The notes beneath the pieces are model-generated. The model was given only the letters and a program-made list of their open reading frames with translations. It ran no database searches and was not told where the DNA came from. Shown piece by piece: positions 10,830-24,920 of a stretch of 64,000 nucleotides of DNA. The position numbers and the translations under genes are program-made. The stretch covers positions 44,585,034 through 44,649,033 of the forward strand of contig NC_133169.1 in NCBI RefSeq assembly GCF_040802235.1, written 5' to 3'. Origin of the DNA: Manis javanica. Taxonomy: Eukaryota > Chordata > Mammalia > Pholidota > Manidae. Every line of letters starts with the position of its first letter. The first letter of the stretch is position 1.

Positions 10830-10843
10830 TCATATGTGGTTTT
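10830..10843. repeat. Target-site duplication, right copy
   Basis: Exact repeat of 2087-2100, lying directly against the L1 5' end. Confidence 0.9.
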
Positions 10844-11079
10844 ATAGGAAAATTGGTAAAACTACCAACAGGTTCATTGGTTTGTTAAAAAAATTTTAGA
10901 CCCTGTTCCTAAATTTCCAGTTTTTTAACTCGTTACATATTTCCCCTCCACCTTTCTTTTCTTGGATTTTGTTTCTTATTCTTTCTTAATCTCCATTTCT
11001 CCATCATCTTTCCTTCTTTCTATTCCTTACTACCTCACCTCATCTGTTATTTTCATAAAGAGTAAACTTTAAAAGATAA

Positions 11080-11790
11080 AATACTTTCAACAGAAGAAAT
11101 CTATAGATGGCTTTAGGTAGTCTAGGCATTCTAACAATATGAATTCTTCCAGTCTATGAACATTGGATATTTTTACATTTATTGGTGTCTTTTTGCATGT
11201 CATTCATTGCAATCTTATAATTTTCAGTGTACTGGTCTTATACCTCCTTGGTTAAATGTATTCTAAGTATATTTTTGAGGCTACTATAAATGGAACCATT
11301 TCTCTTATACATAGTTCATTATCAGTGTATAAAGATGCAATTAATTTTTGTATGAAAGCTTATTTCATGTGAGTTTACATATTTCATTTACTGATAAAAA
11401 TTTTGTCAAAAAGATTTTCTTGTTTCTTATTTATGTCATTTTTGTTTGTGTGGTAAATACAAAAAGATGCATGAATCTCAGTGCATTGCTCAGTGAACGT
11501 TTCTATGTGAGGACATTCATGTGACCATCACCAATATCGAGGTATGAAATAATCTCACAGAATTTTTTCCTCCTTCACCTTTAACACCCATTCCCTCACT
11601 CAGCTACCCAATGGCGAACACCTATGTGTTCTCTATGTCTCTGAGCCTCTTTCTGTTGTGTTTGCTCATTTCTTTCTTTTTGAGATTCCACATATAGGTG
11701 AAGTCTTGTGGTGTTTGTCTTTCTTTGTGTGACTTACTTCAATTAGCATAATATAATCTGGGTCCGTCCATGTGGTCACAAAAGGCCAAC
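11080..11790 (-). repeat. Old antisense L1 fragments
   Basis: 11080-11345 matches the antisense ORF2 motif order seen at 5.6-5.9 kb. 11470-11790 resembles the antisense L1 3' part, including 'gagattccacatataggtga'. No intact frame. Confidence 0.65.
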
Positions 11791-12500
11791 TGCACAGTGA
11801 GATAAGACCACACCAGTCAGAGCGGCTACCACCACCTACACACAACATAACATGCTGGAGAGGATGTTGAGGAAATGGAATCCTTGTACCCTGCAGATGA
11901 GAATGCACATGGGTGAAAACAGTGGGAAGTTTCTCAAAAAACTCAAACTGCATATATGATATGATCCACCATCCACCAATTCCACTTCTGAGAATAGATC
12001 TGAGGAGGTAATTCCTAATTTCAAAAGTGATATGCACTCCTATGTTCATTGCAGTGTTACTTATAATAGTACAAAATACTATTGTATTTGTACAAAAATA
12101 CAAAGCAACCTAAACCTAAATGTCCATCAATAGATGAATGGAGAAAGATGTGTAACATATATACAATAGAAAATTACTCAGTCATAAAAAAGAATGAAAC
12201 CTTGCCATTTGCAACAACATGGAGCTACTTAGAAGGTATTAATCTAACTTAAAAAAGACAGAAACATAAATTACTATTTGATTTCACTTATATGTGGACT
12301 GTTAAAACAAATCAATAAATAAGACAGGAATAGACTCACCTAAAGGACAGAATGTGGCTGCCATGAGGGGGGATGGATTAAATCTTGAAAGGCGGAAAAT
12401 GAATGAGAATGGGTGAAATCTTGATTTGGGTGAAGGTTACATGAGTGTATACACGGGTCAAAACATGAGTCAATATAAAAATAATTCTAAAACAAAAATT
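11790..12500 (+). repeat. Old sense L1 3' fragment
   Basis: This shows the ORF2 C-terminal and 3' UTR motif order in sense, such as 'ccacttctgagaatagatc', 'tgtccatcaatagatgaatgg' and 'caacatggagctactta'. It meets the previous antisense piece head to head, and the two cover overlapping parts of L1, so they are separate insertions. Confidence 0.75.
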
Positions 12501-12734
12501 TTTACTATTTTGATATAATGGAAATATAATTCAGAAAGTTAAAAAATAAAAATAAAACTGCCAATTGAAACAAAACAATATTATAATCACATCTTTTTAT
12601 GATATAAATATATCTGTTCTGCATTCTGTCTCATTCATTAGCCTGCATATCACACAGGCAACACAGCCTAGGATGTCCTCGGCCATCTCACTCAGGATGA
12701 CCCTACAGAAAAGCACACTAAAATTAAGTGGTTG

Positions 12735-15135
12735 TAACACCTGCAAGATGGTAGAATAGGGGCCTCCCGCCTCCTTCCTCGTAGAGATGCACTAAATATA
12801 CAGTGACACAAAGATCTGTTATTTCTGAGATAAACCCAGAATCTAGTTGAGGGACCCTCACACTTTCAGCAAATGAGAAAATACCAGTGTAAAAATGGGT
12901 GGGGAAATCTGAGGCATAATCATGTCAAACAGCAAGCACATTATAGTCAGAGGGAACTGTCATCTTCCGACTCTGCCTGAGGACAGCACACTCAGTGTCC
13001 CTACTGATGTAGTTACACATGAAAGGAATGGCTTCCAAACCCCATAGCTTTAAGAGCCGAGTATTTAAGCACTCATGAGCCCCAAAGACCACACTAAAAA
13101 GGGATGTCTTTAAATACGCATGGAAACACATCCTCCGGCTACCGTCCTGGGCTCAGTGCAGAGGGAGCAGGCAAAAATGCTCAGCTCCCAGTTTCTCCCT
13201 AGGACAAGTTAGATGGCCTATTATCCCAGTTACTTCCTGAGGGTCGGTTTCTAATTATCTTGCATTCTGAAGCTGACTGCAATCCTCCTTGGAGCCATAA
13301 AGGGTTGTAGTATCTTCTCAGGCCTCCTCACCCAGGACTATTCCAACAGCAAAACCAAGTCCAAGTTTCTCCCTTAAAGGAGCTTGTCTGAATATCAAGA
13401 AGCCCAACCTTTATAGCTGCCACCTTACCATCCAGCTCAGAGAGCCAATGGGCTTGGCATTCTTGAGTGTCCCAGGACTACCTTCTACAAAGAGGCCCTT
13501 GTTAGCGGAAGTGCAGGCACTTCCCTTAGATGTCCTCACAGGCACTGTTCAGAAGGATAGGAGGTAAAAAGCCCAGCCCCCAGCTTCTCCCTCAAAGGGT
13601 TTTGACTGCCTGCTTTCCCAGGTATCCCAGAGGGAGACAGTTCTACAGCCCATATGGAAGAGGTTACTGGGCTCCTCTAGGAACCTTGGAGGCCTGTGGA
13701 AATTTCTCCAAACTTCCTCCTGCTGGCATGCTCTGCCGATAAAAACAAAAGTTTCCAAGGAAAGGAGCTTGTCCACACAGCTAGTGCTCCAATTTTATGA
13801 CTGTCACCTGAGGAACTGTGTTCCAAATCACCAATTCCTGAGGCTGAATGTAGGTCCTGAAATTGCAAGTGCCCTGGGACCACATCAAAATATGAGGCAG
13901 TCTCAAAAAGAAGTGTGATGTATGATGTAGGTGTGGGGGACTCGGGGAAGGAAGTATAACACAGAAAAGACAAGTACCAATTCTATAGCATCTTACTACA
14001 TTGATGGACAGTGAGTGTAACGGGGTATGTGGTAGGGACTTGATGGTAGGGGGAGTCTGGTAACCATAATGTTGTTCATGTAACTGTACATTAATGGTAG
14101 CAATAAAATAGAAGTACAAACAACTTGTACAGTTATTCTCCATCTCAGCAGAGAAATACCTGCAAAAACATAAGGCCAGCAATTTCTCCCTGGATGAGGA
14201 TTAGCCGCACACTTTCCAAGCTGATGCATGATTGTAAGTTTCTAACTAAACTGCACCTGGGAGTGATGGGGCATATAATTATTTCTCCAGGAACTTGGTT
14301 CACTGTGTGGGAGCTTCCTTCCAGCTCACCCAGCAATAAAGTCTCCATATTCTTCTTGAAATGAACTTGTCCAACACTTACCAACAAGCGTTAATGGCCA
14401 CAAACCAAAGACTGGATCCTGTATCCTGTATCTCCAATCTTAGCCAGCTGATGGTGTTCAGCATTCATGAGACTCCATGACCACAGAGAACAAGGAGATG
14501 GTTTTATACGGATGCACAAGTGCTCCTAGGGGCTATTCCCATAGATCGTTACAGAATGAGTAGCAAAAATCACCTAGCTCATAGTATCTCACATTGGGAG
14601 CAAGAGTGGTCCCCTAACGTCTTGAATTTCCCAGTGGCTGTCCACCATCAGGGTTCTAATCAGCCTGCATCAGGGAGCCCATGGAGCAGGCCACTATCAC
14701 ACCTTCTGGAACCTGAATGGATGTATAGGTATTTATGCTGCTTCTGAGCACTGACAGGCTTTAGCACACCCTAATCTCCTGGGAACTGCTTAAAAAAGGA
14801 GACAATGGTTTGGACATATGCCAAATTTCATAGGTACCTATAATCTTGGGCCAGGCTGAATGGTGAAGTTTATCCTAAACCATGCTAGCATTCAAGGCAG
14901 GGAGAGTTGGCTCTTTTTAGTGCACAAAAAGCAAAACAATGAGGAAGGGAAAATGAACGCATTAGGGAATATATGTCAAAACAAAAACAAGGTAATTTAC
15001 CATAAACCTAACCTACTGAAATAAGTATAAGTGATTGACATAACAGATAACAAGGTAATATGTATGACCTCAACATCACAGCACCCAAACATATAAAGAA
15101 AATATTAACAGATCAGAAGGGGAAAGGCAAGCAAT
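12735..15135 (+). repeat. Old L1 5' UTR to endonuclease-region fragment, interrupted
   Basis: The start 'gcaagatggtagaatagg' and the following 'gagggaccctcacac' text are typical of older mammalian L1 5' ends. Near 15070-15160 a decayed endonuclease region is recognisable ('cagcacccaaacata', 'gtaggagacgtcaatact'). An L1 3' end (about 13900-14115) is nested inside. Short open frames here are incidental. Confidence 0.65.
13900..14115 (+). repeat. Nested L1 3' end
   Basis: It contains 'catcttactacattgatggacagtgagtg' type text split by divergence and ends with 'gtacattaatgg' before A-rich sequence. This is homologous to the native 3' end of the young L1 at about 4080-3955. Confidence 0.7.
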
Positions 15136-15139
15136 AATA

Positions 15140-16215
15140 ATAGTAGGAGACGTCAATACTTCCACTTTCAACATTTTTCTGTTGACAGATAGTAACTGCA
15201 TGAGTTGGGGTGAGGATATAACAATGTGGTAACTGGGGAACCACTGTGCTATATGTTTGAAACTAACACAAGATTGTACATCAATTGTACTTCAGGACAA
15301 AAAGGAGAGGACCACTGAATAGACATGTTTTTCCACAGTTATAGTAGCCCACAGATCCATGAACAGGTGCTCGGCATCATTAGCCATGATGGACATGCAA
15401 ACAGGACCACCTGCTGCCGTCACCTCACGCTTGTCAGAAGGGCCATCTCACAGCTATAAGAGGTGACCAATGTGGGCCCAGGAGTGGGGAAAAGGGGCCG
15501 TTGTATGCTGCTCATGGGAATTCAAATCAGTAGACACTACAGATAACAGTGTGGAATTTCCACAAAAATTAAAAATAGACCTAAATGATCATGCAGTCCC
15601 ACTCTTGAGGAACCCAAAGAATATCCACACCCCCATATTCAGTGCAGTATTTTCACAATAGAAACTACATGGAAACAGCCTAAATGTCCATCAGCAGATG
15701 AATGGATAAACAATACATGTATAATGGATTATTACTCAGCTATGAGATGAAGGAAATTCTGCCATTTGCAATAACTTTGATGTAACGTGAGAGCACTATG
15801 CTAAGTCAGAGAAAGACAAACATTTTCTATATCACCTATGTGTGGAATTGAAAAATGCTGAACTGATAGAGAGTGGTGGTTACCAGAGCTCAGGGGAAGG
15901 GAAATGGGCAGATATTGTTTAAAGGGTACACACTTTCCATCTATAACAAGTTCTGCACATGTAATATACATCATGGTGATTGCAGCTAATAATAATGTTC
16001 TCATCAAAGAAATAAGAATAATTATGAAATGGATTGGAGGTGTTTGTGAATGTTATGGTGGCAATGATTTAAAAATATATAAATGCATCAATCAACATAT
16101 TGTGAAACTTAAACAATATCCTATGAATTGTATCCCTAGAAAACTGAAAAAATTATGTGAACAATGTAAGTTAATGGTGCTGATCGAAAAATCAATGCAT
16201 AACTTTTGACTCCCT
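15140..16215 (+). repeat. L1 3' fragments in tandem, sense
   Basis: A first 3' end (15180-15310: 'gttggggtgaggatataacaatg', 'acatcaattgtacttc') is followed by an ORF2 C-terminus and 3' UTR fragment (15330-16150) with 'aatgtccatcagcagatgaatgg' motif order. Degraded. Confidence 0.7.
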
Positions 16216-16379
16216 GAAAACTTAACTATTATCTTACTGTTGACCTAACGACTTACCAATTTAGACAGTAACAGTGAAGTCAATTAGCACAGATTTTGTA
16301 TTATATGTGTTATATATGTATTCTTACAGTAAAGCATGCTAGAGAAAAGAAAAATATACAATTGATATGAATGTCAAAA

Positions 16380-16800
16380 GTGTTTTCCATTTTATTTACT
16401 GAAAGAAATCTTCACATAAGTTGTGGGTAAAACTGCAATATTTCCAGAATATCTTGCCTGGTCGTAGTAGTGCATCTCCATACCAAAAGGTGTTTCCAAG
16501 GGGTGGAAAGAAATAGCCCGTCTCCATATCAGTAGGTAATTACAAGGAATATCTGGATTGGAGAGGTTGGGTGGGACACCCTTCCTCAGCAGCCAGGCCA
16601 CAAAAGACACTGGCAAGCAGAGTGGATGACTGCTTATTAGTAATAAATGTGTTTCTCCCACTTTATTTCTCCCTTTGACTGATTTCAGTTTCAAAGATAT
16701 TTTGCCTCGAGACCTTCCCCTCGGAGTAACACCTTTGGAGTTTAAAACCATGTTCATTAAGGATCAACTTTAACCCTCATGATTTGAGGCACCACATAGG
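16380..16800 (-). other. Unidentified block with AATAAA, retrocopy- or LTR-like
   Basis: On the minus strand 16757-16392 is open for 121 codons, and AATAAA lies at 16396-16391 just past its end. The composition is unlike the surrounding L1. I do not recognise the protein and find no family motif. An LTR end or 3' part of a processed transcript are both possible. Confidence 0.3.
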
Positions 16801-16939
16801 CAAAACACACAAGAAATTCCACTTCAAATACAATAATTACATTTATTCATATTGAATGTGGCTGTTTGTATGTGTTTTTGTCTTCTGTTAATTTTAATAA
16901 ATGTTACTATAAAACAAATTTGATTATTTCTTTGTTTAA

Positions 16940-19900
16940 TTCAGATAAATTGGTGAGAGTTTATGAAAATATAACTATGGGAAATTTTGTGGGATGCTGC
17001 CACAATGGTACTAAAAGTAAAGTACTTAGTAGTAGAGGCCTGCCTCAAAAAACAAGAACAATCCCAAATAAACAGTCTAAACTCACAACAACATAAACTA
17101 AAAAAAAAAAACCAGGAAGAAATGGAGCCCAAAGTTAGAAGGAGGGGCATGAGAGAAGAAAGAAACTGAGTAGGGAATAATGAAACAACAGAAAAAAGCA
17201 GTGAAACAAAGAACTGATTCTTTGAAAACATAAACAAAATATAGAAACCCCTAGCCAGACACATCAATAAAAAAGAAAAACACAAATAAACAAAATCAGA
17301 CAGAATAAAAAGCAAAACAGAATGCAGAAATACAAAGAACTAGAGAATTCTATGAAAAAATATATGCCAATGAAATGGAGAACCCAGAAGAAATGAACAA
17401 ATTCCTATAAAACAATAACCTTCTGAAGACTGTCCCAAGAAGAAAGACAAACTCTGAGTAAAACAACTACCAATAAACAAAATTGAATTAATAATCAAAT
17501 AAATCCCAACAAATGAAATTCCAGGAACTTATGGCTACCAAGCTGAATTCCATCAAACATTTAAAGAGAAAAATGCCCATTATTCTTAAAGCATTCCAAA
17601 AAGTAGAAGAGGAGAGAATACTCCCAAACTCATTCAGTGAGGCCAGCATCACTCTATTACCAAAACTAGACAAATACCTTAAAAATGGAAAATTATAGAT
17701 CAATATCCCAAATGAACATTGGATAAAAAAATAATCAACAAAATATGAGCAAAGCAAATTCAAATACACATCAAAATGATCATCCACCATGACCAAATGG
17801 AATTCATTCCAGGGATGCAAGGATTGTATATTTGTAAATCAATTACTATGACACAGAACATTAACAAAAAGAAGGATAAAGGCATATGATCACTCAATTG
17901 ATGCTGAAAAAGCATACAAAAAAATTCAACATCCGCTCATGAAAAAAAAATTCAACAAAATGGGTATTGAGGGAATGTACCTTAAAATAATAAAGATTGC
18001 CTTTTTTACAAACCCACAGATAGCATTATACTCAAAGATAAAATGCTTAAGACTTTTCCTCTAAGATCAGGAGCAAGACAGGGATCCCATTCTCACCACT
18101 TTTACCCAACATAGTACTGGAGGTCCTAGCCATGGAAATCAGACAACACAAAGAACTAAAAGGCATCCAGATTGCTAAGGAAGAAGTAAAACTGTCACTA
18201 TTTGCAGAAGACATGATACTACATACAGAAAACTCTAAAGACTCCTCCAAAATACTATTAGAACTAATAACTGCATTCATCAAAGTTACAGGATACAAAA
18301 TTAATATGCAGAAATCTGTTGTAGTCCTATATATTAAGAATGAAGTAGCAGAAAAAGAAATCAAGAAAACAATTCAACTTACAATTACATAACAAAGAAT
18401 AAAATACTTTGGAATAAACCTAACCAAGGAGGTAAAAGACCTATAATATGGAAAATAGAAAACACTCATGAGATAAATTAAAGAAGACACAAGCTAATGG
18501 AAATCTATTGAATGCTGATGCATAGAAAGAAGTAAATATTGTCAGAATGGCCATTCTATCCAATGCATTTACAGATTCAATGCAATCCCTATCAAAATAC
18601 CAATGAAAATTTTCAATGAACTAGAGCAAATAAACATAAATTCATATGAAACCATAAAAGACCCAAGAGCCAAAGCAATCCTGAAAAAGAAGAACAAAGC
18701 TAGGATTATGCTCCCCAACTTCAAGCTCTACTACAAAGTCATAGTAATCAAAACAATTTTGTACCAGCGCAGACCCATAGATGAATGGGACAGAATAGAG
18801 AGCCCAGATATAAACTCATGAATATGTGTTCAATCAGTATATGATAAACCACCCATGAATGTATGAGAAAAGACAGTCTCTTAAATAACGTGGCTTTGGA
18901 AAATTGGAGGGCTACATTGTATGAAAGTGAAACTGGGTTTATTGTCTAACACCACACACAAAGGTAAACTTAAATTTTATTAAAAACCTAAATGTGAGAG
19001 ATGAAACCAACAAACTCTTAAAAGACAACATAAGCATGCACATTCTCTTTCTGGACATAACTCCCTGGGCAAGGGAAGTAAAATCAGAAATGAACAAGTG
19101 GACTGCAGCACACGAAAATCTTCTGTACAGCAAAGGACACCATAAACAGAACAATAAAATAACCTGCATTATGGCAGAATATATTCATGAATGATTTATC
19201 CAATAAGGGGTTATCTTCAAAAATATGTAATGAATGCATATAATTCAACACCTAAAAAAATAAAGCAATTAGAAAATGGGCAGAGGAACTGAATACATTT
19301 CTCCAAAGAAGAAATACAGATTGACAACGGACACATAAAAGATGCTCAACATTGCTAATTATCAGGAAAATGCAAATGAAAACCACAGTGAGATATCTCC
19401 TCACACCAGGTAGAGTGACTGCTATCTAAAAGACAAGAAAAAACAGACATTTGTGAGCATGTGGAGAAAAGCACACCCTCTTATGACACTGGTGAGAATG
19501 TAAATTGGTGCATCCAATGTGGAAAGCAGTATGTAAGTTCCTCATAAAATTAAAAATAGAAATACCATATAACCCAGTAACTCCACTTCTAGGAATTTAC
19601 AGGAAGAAAACAATCTTTATTTCAAAAAGATATATGCACCCCTATGTTTATCACTGCATTATTTACAATAGCCAAAATATGGAAGCAACCAAAGTGTCAA
19701 TAGCAGATGAATGGATAAAGAAGAGGTGGTACATATACACCATGGAATATTATTTAGCCAAGAAAGAGAGAATTCCTGCCATTTGAGACAATATTAATGA
19801 ATCTAGAGGTAATTATGCTATGTGAAATATACCAGGTAGAGAAAGGCAAATACCTTCTGATTTAACTTATTTGTGGAATCTAAAAACACAACAAAAAAGG

Positions 19901-20225
19901 GACAAAATAGCAGTAGATTCATAGACACTGATAAATGACTGGTGGTTACTGTGTGTGGAAGGATTTGGATGGGTGGGTGGGGAAGGTGAGGGGGCTGAAG
20001 GGCACAAACATTCTTGATCAAAAGCTGATCACAGGGTTGGTAGTACAGCATGAAGAATATAGCCATTGATTCTGTAACATCTTCCTATATTGACAAACAG
20101 TGAATTCACTAGTTGATGTGAAGATTTAATAATATGGCTAACTACTGAATGAGTGTATTTTACACTTGAAACCAATATAAGATTATATATCAACTATATT
20201 TCAATAGAAATACAAAATAAAATCA
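16940..20225 (+). repeat. Old L1 (ORF2 to 3' UTR), sense, decayed
   Basis: An older plus-strand L1 is traceable from the ORF2 linker through the reverse transcriptase to the 3' end. Frames at 17513-17698, 18132-18392, 18603-18821, 18994-19194 and 19505-19786 are successive scraps of ORF2 in shifting phases. 18132-18392 keeps [11 protein letters not shown] and GYKINMQKS; 19505-19786 keeps PVTPLLGIY and WYIYTMEYY. The 3' UTR ends near 20215 in A-rich sequence. Many shifts and stops mark it as much older than the 2-11 kb copy. Confidence 0.85.
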
Positions 20226-20229
20226 GAAA

Positions 20230-23200
20230 TATTATAAAAAAAATCTGCCTTGGGTATATTAAATGTCTTGTATTGTTTTAAAGAACTTGCTTTCTAGTTC
20301 TAGCTTATTGACTATTTTTATCATAATAGTGTATAATTTTATATAATTCATTTTTTTAATCTGTTGGAATTTTTTCCCCTTCATTCTATTTTTGTGTTTT
20401 ACATTGACTGATTTAATGCCTTGAAAAACCTTTGCAGTCCTAAACTAAATCCCTAAACATTGTCTTATGGTGTATACTCTTGGGTTCAAACACTTGTATT
20501 TTTTGAGCATTTTCGTATTAACATTCATAAAACATACTGCTTTGCTGTGTTCTTTTCTCTTGATACCATTTTCTATCTTTATTGTCGGTGTAATTCAGGC
20601 ATTGTACAAAGAACTAGGAAGTATTCTTGTCAATTTTTTGTTTTTTCTTTTCTTTTTGATAATGTAGAGCACCGTTGATCTTAATTCTTAAATATTGGTT
20701 AGACTATGCCAGCAAAGATATATGATTTGGACTGGTTTGGTAGAGAGGTTTTTAAGTACTAACTCAATCTCTTGTGTTATATGTCCACTAATATTTTATA
20801 AGTCTTCTTGTGCCTATAGTAATAATATACGTTTTTGGGGGAATTTGTCCATTTCATCTAAATTATCAAGTGTGTTGGCATTTGTGTGTTCATCGCATTC
20901 TCTTGTAATCATTGAATTTCTCTAATTTCCCGCCCACTTGCAATAGTGCCCCCAATTTCTTTTTTGCTGTTATTTGCAACTTCTCTCTCCTTTTTTAGTC
21001 AGTCCAATTAGAGTTTGTCAACTTTGTTGATCTGTTCATTTTTTAATGTAGTAAAATTCACATAACTAAATTTAATATCTTAACCATTTTTAAGTGCATA
21101 GGTCAGAGTTCCTACAACATTCCTACTGCAGGGAAACCATTACCATCCATCCCATTACGTTTATCATCTGGGAAAACTGAAAACCCCTTCAGCCCTGACT
21201 CCCATGCTTTGGCCCTGACCACTGACGATCATCAGCCTACTTTCTGTCTGTGATTTTACTACTGTCAGTATCTCATATAAGTGGATTCATGTAGTGTGTG
21301 TTTTTGTTACTGACTTATTTCCCTTGGAATCACATTCTCGAGGTTTATCCATGTGTACTCTATGACATAATTTCCTCCATTTTTACTGTTACAGAGTATT
21401 CAATTTTAGGTATGTGCCACATATTTTAATCCACTCATCTGTGGGACACATGACATTTCCATGTTTCAGCTGTTGTGGATAATGCTGGTGAAAACATGCA
21501 CACAGATCTCTCTTCATGACCTGGCTTTCCATTGTTTAGATACATGCCCAGCAGGGGAATTGTTCCATTATATGGTAATTCTATTTTTATATTTTTGTTA
21601 AAAAAATAAATAACCTTTGATAAAGTCTTGCACTGTTTTCCATGGTGTTGGTGCCATTTTATGTTCCTGCTAACAGGATATGTTTCCTTATTTCTCCACA
21701 GCCTCATCAACAGTCAGTATTATGTAATTTTTGCTTTGATGGCTCATTATCACTTTGACTTGTAATTCTTTAATGGCAAGTGATGTTGGATATCTTTTCT
21801 GTTACTTATATTTGTTTATATTCTTGAAGAAAAGGCTCTTCAAATCCCTTGCCCATTTTTGACTGAGTTCTTTCTGTTGTATACTTTTGGAAGTATCTAC
21901 ATATTCTAAGCATTAATCCCTTGTCAGATATTGATTTGCAAATATTTTCTCCCATTTTGTCACTTGCCTTTTTACTCTGCTGTCATTCTCTTCCATGTGC
22001 AAAATTTAAAAATTTTTCATGAAGTCCTGTTTGTGGAATTTTTTCTTTGTTGTCCTTGCCTTGATGTCATTTTCCACAAATCATTGCCAATGTCAAAGAC
22101 ATTGCCATTAAGGTTTTGGCATTTTTTGAAGAGAATTTAAAAAATATTTTTAGATTCTATATTTATGTTTTTCACAGTTTTTAGAAAAATTTTTGTATAT
22201 AATCAACTTTTAGTCTTACTGATTTTCTCTATTGTTCAATTCACTATTTTATCTTTTCTTTAATCTTTGTTATTTTCTTCTTCTGGCTTTAAGCTCTATT
22301 TGTTTCTTTCTTTTCCCTAGTTTCCAAGGTATAACTTCAGTTTATTGATAAAAGATCTCTTGTCTTTTTAATATAGTTCTTGAAAGCTGTAATTTTCTCT
22401 CTGAGCTTTGCTTTAAGTGAATCCCATGAGTATGACAGGCTCTTTACTTTCATTTTTATAAAATTATTCTCTAATTTCACTAGTAATTTCTTCTCTGACA
22501 CTGGTTTTCCTGAGAGTGTAGTTAATTGTCATGTATTTATAAATATTTGAGATTTACTTCTTTTTTCTAATTTTATCCTATTGTCATCTGAGAAGATACT
22601 TTTAAAAATAATATTTAAATATTAAAGTTGTTTTAATGTATAAAATATGATAAATCATGTAAAATGTCCCATGTTCATGAGAAAAAGAAGTATTCTATTT
22701 GGAGATGGAATGTTATGTCTATATTACTCATGTCCAGCTCATTTATAATATTGTTCAAGCCCTCTATTTCTTTGTGGATTTTCTATTTAGGTGTTCTATC
22801 CACTTTTGAGAATAGTATATTGAAATATCCAACGTTCATGTACAGCCATCTATTTTTCCTTTTAGCTAGCTCTGTGAATACTTGTTTCATTCTTTTCTAG
22901 GCTCTGTTACGTGGTGCAGAAAAGTTTATAATCTTCATTTCTTGATGAATTAAAATGTTTATCAACATGTCATTTACTGTTTTCTCTCATAACAATTTTA
23001 CTTTGATTCTATTTGATATTAGTATTGACTTTCAGGTTCAATTTTGGTTACTATTTTCAAAGTATATCTTATTCTATCCATTGGTTTTCAACCTATTTGT
23101 ATCTTCAGGTCTAAAGTGAATCTCTTATAAACTGAATGGTTAGTTCTGTTATTTTTAACTTTTTATTATTCCAATTTCTGTCTTGATTGTGTAGCTTAAT

Positions 23201-23350
23201 TCTTTTATAGTTAAAATAATTTTCAATAGAGATGAATTTACTTCTATTATTTTGCTACTTGTTTTCTGTACTTCTTATGCCTTCTCCCCCTTGATTCCTC
23301 CAATACTGCCTTTTTTTGTGTTTCATAAATTTTTTAGTATACTATTTTTA
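20230..23350 (-). repeat. Series of old antisense L1 fragments
   Basis: 20690-21020 resembles antisense ORF2 linker/RT sequence. 21040-22140 is an antisense 3' UTR plus ORF2 C-terminus ('acagcctcatcaac', 'tcattttccacaaatc'). 22200-23300 is antisense ORF2 linker and endonuclease ('tttgctttaagtgaatccca'). The order implies at least two or three insertions or internal deletions. No gene. Confidence 0.6.
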
Positions 23351-24690
23351 TTCTTTCCTTTTCATTTTCCATTCTGCATATTTTCAAATTGTTCACCAAT
23401 GTTTACAAAGGGGATTACAAATAATGTCTTAAATTTATACCAAGGAAGTGTGAATTTATATCAACAGGTTCAATAGCATGAATTAATTATCTTCTTATCC
23501 AGCTCCTTCTTCCCATAATTGTGTTATTACTGTCTTAAATAAACTTTAGACACTGTGTAGTCATTAACATACATTTATTGCCATTGCTTTACACTTTTGT
23601 CATTTAAATAATATAGGACACAAATAATGTATTATAAGTCAACAAAATAATACTAGCTTTTGTACTAAAAAAAGAATCCAAAGATGTAGCTCTACCAGGA
23701 AGGACGGTGTTTTGTACTTCTTGTGACTAAGGTGTACATTTCTGACTGTGATTGATAATGTTTATAATGTTTTGTTGAAATCTGGATATTTTGAACATTG
23801 TACTGTATTGACTCCAGAATAATGTTCCTTGTTTCTCACTGGATTGGTGAAGTTAAGCACATTTTTCATCACATGCTGGCCAAGAAGTTATTTAAGAGTA
23901 GTTATTAAAACACTGGTTACACCAAGCTTGTCCACTAGTGAACCACAAATGTCAAACAAAGCATATATTTGTGTTTCTTGAATGGAACAGTCCTTATGAC
24001 CTAATTTGGCATCTACAGCCTACAGTAGGAACATACATCATATTTCCATGTATACCTGATATGGGATGGGGATTTGGGGTTGATTGCCCCCATGTAAAAA
24101 ATGAAACTCACCAAAATTTACCAGCCTTGTTCTTCATCAAGCATGTTCTGGAATGCCGCAAGTGGTCGACTAGGGTCTGGTGCTTGGAAATAGTTATTTC
24201 TAACAAACGCCTTTAGCTGAATATTTATTCTTTGGTGGAGGGACTGACTCCTGGGGCTCTTCACTCTAATGTCTTCCATGATATAGCTTTTGCTTTGTAT
24301 TTTTCACGATATATTTCCAGGGATAATTTTTACTTATTTATCTACTGTGAAGATATGTAAAAATACAAAATTCTTATGAAAGAACTGTCTTCTAGCTTGT
24401 ATTATTTTAATGAGAAATATATTTTCCTTCTATCTTTATTCTATATGTATAGCAGTTTCTTTTTTCTTCCATTTGTGTATTTTTTCTTTTAGACTTTCCC
24501 TTTATCACTTGTTTTGAATCATTTCATTATTTTTTGAATTGGTGAAATTTTCTTCATGTTTCTAGTGTTTGCAATGCATTGTTCTTAGAAATGTGAATTT
24601 AACATAATCACATTTGTATAAATCTGTCCATTATTTTTCAAATATATCTCTGCCATTATTCTTTACTCTTCTTTTTTTGAACTACAGATT
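23350..24690. other. AT-rich stretch without recognisable gene
   Basis: Only short incidental frames are present. Some text may be very old L1, but I cannot place it. Confidence 0.4.
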
Positions 24691-24772
24691 TACATATCTA
24701 TATACAATGATATGTCTATATATCTATATATACACACACACATATATATATATACATATATAACTATATATC
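24691..24772. repeat. Compound (TA)n/(CA)n microsatellite
   Basis: Alternating TATC, TATA and CACA runs without interruption longer than a few bases. Confidence 0.85.
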
Positions 24773-24920
24773 TTCATTCAGTCGACATTTTTCTAGTTTC
24801 CTAAATGATTTATGTCTTATTTTGTATAGTTTCTATTCATATGCCTTCAGGTTCCGGTACTACATTCTTCAGTGTATAGCCTACCATCATCCCTATCCTG
24901 TGTTTACTAAACTTATTGTC

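Noticed and set aside
11470-12490. Possible twin-priming 5' inversion of one L1
   Set aside because: Antisense and sense parts both include the same L1 3' region, so they are two insertions and not an inversion of one.
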